Source: Pelagophyceae sp. CCMP2097 (Eukaryota > Sar > Pelagophyceae). Taken from it: DNA of 13,369 nt. Of this stretch, positions 10,101 to 13,369 are shown piece after piece. Location of the stretch: contig MU657444.1 of the NCBI GenBank assembly GCA_026770575.1, forward strand, positions 9,763 through 23,131. Direction: 5' to 3'. Numbering within the stretch: the first letter of the stretch is position 1; each line of letters starts with the position of its first letter. Both the position numbers and the translations under genes were made by a program. Below the pieces are notes generated by a model. That model did not search any database and was not told where the DNA came from. It saw only the letters and a program-made list of their open reading frames with translations.

Positions 10101-12147
10101 GCCGCTTTAGGTGTTCGCTGCGTGGGAACGTGGACCGCCTTGCTTTCAGCGTCATGGTCGAGATCACGGCGCAAGGCGACGTTTTGAAAACGGAGTTTAC
10201 AAAGTCGGTCATCCGCTCAAAGGCGGCGCTGACGTACCACGAGGCCCAAGTCTTCATCGACGGAGCCGAGCCGACGTCCTCAGACCGGCGCCTTTTCGGC
10301 TCTTGGAAAGGGGCCTTGACGAAGAAATCTTACCCATTTTCGGAACACGATGAAGAGATGCCGCTTTCGAGCGAGGCTGAGCCCAGTATTCGCTTTTGGG
10401 TTGCAGAGCTTGCGCAGAGCGCCCTCTTCGAAGTGCCGCTAGGTCGGAGGTGGCCAACTCTGTTCGGTCTCTGGCGATGATAGCGCGCGCTCTCCGCGCC
10501 AAGCGCGTCGCCGCCGGGGCATTGACGCTGGCGTCGCCGGAAGTGAAATTCTCGCTTTCCAACGAGTCCGATTCCCCAACAGACGTCGGAGCCTACCAAC
10601 TCGTGGAAGTGCTTTGCCCGCGTCAGGTTTTTGGAAAGCCGGAAGTTTTCGAAAGCCGGCCAAGTCAACGCGGGGAATGATGCTCGCAGCGTGGCCGCTC
10701 TCGAGTGCCTCTGCACCATCCTCCATCTTTGAGACGATGTCCTCGAGAGGGCACAATTCGAATTCCATCGGGTCTTGGCCATGACGAAGCAAACGTACTC
10801 CACAGCCCCAAAACGGGGCCGTGCTGGTTAAGTTCATTCATACTGAAAATCCGAGCCTCGCAACTCAATGTGCAGACGAGACGGCCACGAGACGGTCCTC
10901 GAGACGGCCTCGAGACGGACCCAAGGCGGCCCTCGGGACGGTCCTCAAAACACTCTTCGAAGCGATCCCCTCGAGAATGACACTCCGAAATCGCGATGAC
11001 GAGCATTTGAACTATAGGCGAACAAGACCGTCGAGGAGTTTATGCTTTTAGGGAATGTGCTCGTCGCCAACCGACTCCTCGAGTCCTACCCGGGCCTCAC
11101 TTTACTCCGGAACCACCCGTCGCCGCCGGTGGGCAAGTTTAAAGAGCTGATCGAATTAGCGGCGACAGCGGGCGTCGAATTAGACGTCTCATCATCACGA
11201 GCTTTGGCGGACTCTTTGGATTTAGCGACGCGCGAGGGCGACCCGTACTTCAACAAGCTCTTGCGCATCCTCTCGACGCGGTGCATGGCGCCGGCCAAGT
11301 ACTTCTGCAGCTCGGACAAGCCCCGGGAAGAGTGCAGAGCCGGCGCGGGGATTCAAACGGCAAACTTTCGTCGGGGTCCCATAGAGAGGCTCGAGGGTCC
11401 TATAGAGACCCTCGACTGTCGAGAGGCTTGAAAGGGCCCCGAAGAAGCAACCCTCGAAGGGAACAAATTAGGTGGCTCCATTACGGTCTTGCCGCCCCAA
11501 CCTACACCCACTTCACCTCGCCCATCCGCCGCTACGCCGATGTGGTAGTGCACCGCTTGCTGGCGGCTGCTATTAATGCAGAGGCGCTCCCGAAGCAGTA
11601 CACGAATTCAGATGCGAAAACGGAATTGAAAAACGTGACCACCAATTTGAACGCCCGGAACAAATCCGCCCAGCTCGCCGGCCGCGATTCTGTCGCGCTG
11701 TATACGAGGCTGTACTTCCGCGACCATGCCCAGGCGAGGATTGAAGCGCGGGTTTTGAACGTGACGCCGGAAAAAATAGACATCCTCGTGCCCCGGTTCG
11801 GCATCGAGGGCACGATCTGGCTCGTCCCGCGCGGAGACGAAGACGTCAAGGTCGCGAATGCGGCGGTGGCGGACATTTCGCACGACGAGGCTTTGCACAA
11901 GGTGGCATGGACCTGCGGCGACGGCGGACGCGCCACGGTGAAGATCTTCGACATTGTAAGTTTCTCTTTGTGCCTTTTCGTCCGCGCGCGGTCGCACGCT
12001 GTCTAGGTCTACGTCTCCATCTTCGTGGAGAAGCCCAAGTCGGCCGCCGACGACGTCGGGTCGATTCGAATCGACCTAGTCGAGCCTAAATCACCGGCGA
12101 CAGCCGTCGAAGAGCCCGACGGCAAGCGGCGCAAGACCGCCGCCTAA
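7121..12147 (+). CDS. DIS3: DIS3/Rrp44, exosome 3'-5' exoribonuclease and endonuclease (9 exons)
   Basis: Catalytic subunit of the RNA exosome, which degrades and processes RNA 3' to 5'. Inferred exons: 7121-7251, 7397-8787, 8898-9022, 9137-9213, 10111-10275, 10443-10608, 11018-11331, 11472-11955, 12007-12147; the sum is 2994 bp, giving 997 residues (human DIS3 is about 960). Seen: N-terminal [11 protein letters not shown]; a PIN domain with [12 protein letters not shown] (D71), DEV (E104), NDRNDRAI (D151/D154) and LLTDDRA (D182/D183); a cold-shock region with [15 protein letters not shown] and [11 protein letters not shown]; an RNB domain with [13 protein letters not shown] (D505, D511, D513, D514), [42 protein letters not shown] and [20 protein letters not shown]; an S1 region with [12 protein letters not shown]; and a basic C-terminus, GKRRKTAA. 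The ATG at 7121 is the only in-frame ATG after a stop at 7025 and sits in GGCCATGG. All known catalytic acidic residues appear present, so the enzyme should be active. The first intron's donor is uncertain (7252, 7276, 7291 and 7303 all keep frame). The N-terminal cysteine motif seen in other DIS3 proteins is missing. Confidence 0.97.
7252..7396 (+). other. DIS3 intron 1 (about 145 bp, donor uncertain)
   Basis: The acceptor is set by CTACGATAG|G at 7395-7396, which follows the TAG|G pattern of every other intron here and leaves the downstream PIN frame in phase. GT at 7252, 7276, 7291 or 7303 would all give the needed phase; 7252 is used because it gives a linker of roughly the usual length. 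An alternative pairing is GT at 7235 with AG at 7444-7445; it keeps frame but breaks the TAG|G rule. Confidence 0.6.
8788..8897 (+). other. DIS3 intron 2 (110 bp)
   Basis: GTAAGT donor and CCCGTAG|G acceptor. Splicing joins the split glycine codon of the catalytic DPPGCRDIDD motif exactly, so both boundaries are firm. The unspliced frame soon reaches a stop. Confidence 0.95.
9023..9136 (+). other. DIS3 intron 3 (114 bp)
   Basis: GTGCGT donor after GACGTCGAG and CTCTAG|G acceptor. Splicing creates [15 protein letters not shown], matching the conserved RNB sequence, in phase 0. Confidence 0.95.
9214..10110 (+). repeat. DIS3 intron 4 (897 bp) made of degenerate GGGCC / GCTTCGGG repeats
   Basis: Donor TT|GTGCAG and acceptor CTTTAG|GTG join ANL to [13 protein letters not shown] in phase 2, so the boundaries are well supported. 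The interior is mosaic: AAGGGCC-type units dominate about 9340-9660, and GCTTCGG(G) recurs at 9747, 9796, 9889, 9924, 9970 and 10014. Its length is a multiple of three and the stretch from 9299 to the exon is open in the exon frame, but an in-frame stop near 9280 blocks read-through from exon 4. Confidence 0.88.
10276..10442 (+). other. DIS3 intron 5 (167 bp)
   Basis: Donor GAC|GTCCTC and acceptor GCTAG|GTCGG in phase 2. The spliced product [20 protein letters not shown] aligns with the DIS3 segment between the RNB blocks. The first three intron bases equal the first three bases of the next exon. Confidence 0.9.
10609..11017 (+). repeat. DIS3 intron 6 (409 bp) with GAGACGG repeats
   Basis: Donor GAA|GTGCTT and acceptor CTATAG|GCG in phase 0 give [17 protein letters not shown], matching the family. 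From about 10876 to 10945 the intron carries GAGACGG units followed by CC or TCC, in the sense orientation. The same unit, again in sense orientation, fills dynein introns 2 and 3. Confidence 0.9.
11332..11471 (+). other. DIS3 intron 7 (140 bp) with a hairpin
   Basis: Donor GA|GTGCAG and acceptor AATTAG|GTGG in phase 2 give [20 protein letters not shown]. The interior has a perfect 9-bp inverted repeat, TCGAGGGTC and GACCCTCGA, near 11390-11415. The donor hexamer is the same as in intron 4. Confidence 0.92.
11956..12006 (+). other. DIS3 intron 8 (51 bp)
   Basis: Short intron with GTAAGT donor, a pyrimidine-rich start and GTCTAG|G acceptor, phase 0. Splicing joins KIFDI to [12 protein letters not shown] and leads to the conserved RIDLVEP tail. 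Unspliced, the frame ends at the TAG of the acceptor. Confidence 0.95.
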
Positions 12148-12279
12148 GGCCTTCAAGGCCCGCGCGCAAGCCCGCGGAAGGCGACTCTTAACGCTCGGAA
12201 CGCCTTTTCGCCCGGCCTAACGCTCGGAAGCCTTTCACCAAAACGAAGTGGCTTTGGACTCTCTTCAGACACACCCTGC
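12148..12279. other. DIS3 3' flank
   Basis: Follows the DIS3 stop. It contains a small palindrome GGCCTTCAAGGCC just after the stop and a direct repeat, TAACGCTCGGAA, at 12189 and 12218 (spacing 29). No AATAAA-type poly(A) signal is seen. Confidence 0.4.
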
Positions 12280-12340
12280 GAGTAGGGACGGTGTCTTCGG
12301 GACGGGTATTTCATTTCCCCTCGGGTCCCGGGTCGGTTGA
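12280..12340 (+). repeat. Dispersed repeat, copy 2
   Basis: Starts GAGTAGGGACGGTGTCTTCG, matching copy 1 at 1922-1864 in inverted orientation, then GTATTTC and TCGGGTC units. GGGTCGG-type units continue to about 12428 and may belong to the same element. Confidence 0.6.
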
Positions 12341-12833
12341 ACAAGCGAAGCCCCTTCTCCAGGCCCGAGTCGTGGGTCGGCACGCGGGTCGGTCGGCTCG
12401 ACGCACGCAGAATCCGGGTCGGGTCGTACTCAAAGCTCAGTCGAAATTAGATCTGCCCACAAAAACGTCAAGGTGTTTTTTTAGCCGTTGAAGACGCCTC
12501 TGGTGTTTTTATTGAGTTTTCATTACTTTTTCAATCAAGTCCATATTATCGACCAAAAGGACGATACTTTTTAGCGAACGTTTTCGAGCGGAAGGTGTTC
12601 CCCTCAAGCACTGCGAGATCCGGGGAGGGTGACCTGGGGGGTGAAAAAACACTTAATCCAAGGTAGCAGTCGAGACTGCGCATCCAGAGGAGCGGCTGTT
12701 GACATGAAAATATGACACCATCTGCCACTGACGTATGCCCCGGCAAAAGGGATTTCCGGTCCCAGTGCCAGGAGCCAGTTGAGAAAAGTGAATATAAACA
12801 TATCCCATTCTTATTGAGTTTTTTTTGTACCCA
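12341..12833. other. Intergenic, no gene recognised
   Basis: GC-rich with GGGTCGG units to about 12430, then AT-richer. TTATTGAGTTTT occurs at 12509 and 12811. Short open frames on the minus strand show no recognisable domain. Confidence 0.45.
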
Positions 12834-12853
12834 GACCCGGATTTGAACCGGCG
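12834..12853 (-). other. Isolated tRNA T-arm-like sequence
   Basis: The minus strand reads GCCGGTTCAAATCCGGG, a T-arm with 4 paired bases and loop TTCAAAT, followed by TCTGGGTA. A matching 5' acceptor half (ACCCAGA) is not found within tRNA distance. Confidence 0.3.
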
Positions 12854-12895
12854 TACATTCATTTCACTTGCTGACATTTTTCGAATTTTATTTTA

Positions 12896-12986
12896 TACTC
12901 AAAGCCGGGCTCGAACCGGCGACCTCGTGTAAAACCATTTTTACACACGCTGTTAATAGACGCAGTAGACCTAATACCTTTGAGTA
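12896..12986 (-). other. tRNA-like structure, probably not a functional tRNA
   Basis: On the minus strand the ends pair perfectly over 9 bp (TACTCAAAG with CTTTGAGTA). Near the 3' end there is an ideal T arm: GCCGG, loop TTCGAGC, CCGGC, preceded by AGGTC as in a normal variable loop. CGTGT and ACACG could form an anticodon stem, but the loop would be 14 nt. The D-arm region is too long and lacks the usual U8. No 5-bp stem with a 7-nt loop could be found. It may be a degenerate or intron-bearing tRNA, or a tRNA-derived repeat. Confidence 0.35.
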
Positions 12987-13268
12987 CACGCAACGAACGC
13001 ACTCGCAAGCGAGGGAACGAAACGTCTCTCTGAAGGTGATGTCACAATGGTCCAGACGGGAACTGAACCGTAACCGAGTGCACTAGCCCGGGCATTTGCG
13101 GGTTTTCTCAGTTCTGAACTAGTTCTGAATAGGCACCGATGTCTACCGGTTGGTATATTCTTCCGGCGGCTCATTTCGAGGGCGGGCGGGCCTTGTTCTC
13201 GCACGCCGAGGCGTTTGATCGCTGGCTAGGCATACCAGCATAATGTGGGCTAGCGGACGGCGTGGCCG
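12987..13268. other. Intergenic, no gene recognised
   Basis: Contains a third, weaker T-arm-like stretch on the minus strand near 13050-13075 (ACGGTTCAGTTCCCGTCTGG), and an 11-bp tandem repeat, AGTTCTGAAYW, at 13110-13131. No coding signal. Confidence 0.4.
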
Positions 13269-13369
13269 ATGTTTGGGTTGGAAGTGGTGCGCGGTGGAGA
13301 GGAGGAAGTAGTGCCCGGCTGCGGGCCCGGCTGCGGGCCCGGCTGCGGGCCCGGCTGCGGGCAGCGCCG
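13269..13369 (+). CDS. Possible start of a Pro-Gly-Cys-Gly repeat protein (partial, speculative)
   Basis: From the ATG at 13269 the frame is open to the window edge (33 codons seen) and the tandem repeat in it encodes PGCG four times. The codon-multiple repeat length preserves the frame. There is no other support: no upstream promoter signal and no recognised domain. It could equally be non-coding satellite sequence. Confidence 0.15.
   Translation, partial: MFGLEVVRGGEEEVVPGCGPGCGPGCGPGCGQR
13316..13363. repeat. 12-bp tandem repeat CGGCTGCGGGCC, 4 copies
   Basis: Copies start at 13316, 13328, 13340 and 13352; the first three are identical and the fourth differs only in its last base. The array lies at the window end; the following bases (GCGCCG) no longer match. 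Confidence 0.9.

Noticed and set aside
9299..10480. 393-codon plus-strand open frame treated as one gene
   Set aside because: Only its 3' part is DIS3 exon 5; the rest is the repeat-rich intron 4, which happens to be open in the same frame. Conserved protein sequence requires splicing at 9213/10111.
10439..10837. Minus-strand frame in DIS3 intron 6 containing [19 protein letters not shown]
   Set aside because: It looks somewhat protein-like, but it overlaps DIS3 exon 6, has no recognised domain and no clear splice context. A captured gene fragment cannot be excluded.
12546..12877. Minus-strand small open frames in the AT-richer 3' intergenic region
   Set aside because: Short, overlapping one another in different frames, with no motif or transcript signal.
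12896..12986. Calling a standard tRNA gene
   Set aside because: The acceptor and T arms pair, but no 5-bp anticodon stem with a 7-nt loop can be formed and the D-arm region is too long, so it is reported only as tRNA-like.

Overview
This is eukaryotic nuclear DNA, most likely from a GC-rich unicellular alga or protist that builds flagella. Two conserved eukaryotic genes lie head to head, both broken by spliceosomal introns. One encodes the exosome ribonuclease DIS3/Rrp44 (+ strand, 7121-12147). The other encodes the N-terminal part of an axonemal-type dynein heavy chain (- strand, 6831-2198). The lineage cannot be named from the sequence. All 11 inferred introns end TAG|G. An obligate G after the acceptor recalls dinoflagellates, but the introns here fit GT donors, and introner-bearing algae are also possible.

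Layout. 1-2197: no recognisable gene. It is AT-rich at first, with a 203-bp TA-flanked miniature inverted-repeat element, then GC-rich, with a 92-bp miniature element flanked by an 8-bp duplication. 2198-6831 (-): four dynein exons separated by introns of 109, about 793 and 309 bp. The motor domain is not in the window, so the gene is either truncated at 2198 or continues beyond a large intron. 6832-7120: shared divergent 5' region. 7121-12147 (+): nine DIS3 exons whose lengths sum to 2994 bp (997 residues plus stop), carrying PIN, cold-shock, RNB and S1 regions. 12148-13369: intergenic, with a second copy of a dispersed repeat also seen near 1.9 kb, a cluster of tRNA-like pieces, and a 12-bp tandem repeat cut by the window end.

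The genes have unrelated roles: nuclear RNA decay and processing for DIS3, ciliary motility for dynein. The only visible link is the 289-bp divergent spacer. The most unusual feature is the introns. The longest ones are packed with degenerate short repeats. A GAGACGG-type repeat has the same orientation relative to transcription in both genes although they lie on opposite strands. Several of these introns begin with the same 3-4 bases that begin the downstream exon, as expected if they arose by insertion with a small target duplication. Together with the two miniature elements, this suggests a genome with recent mobile-element and possibly intron-gain activity. That is an inference from one locus.
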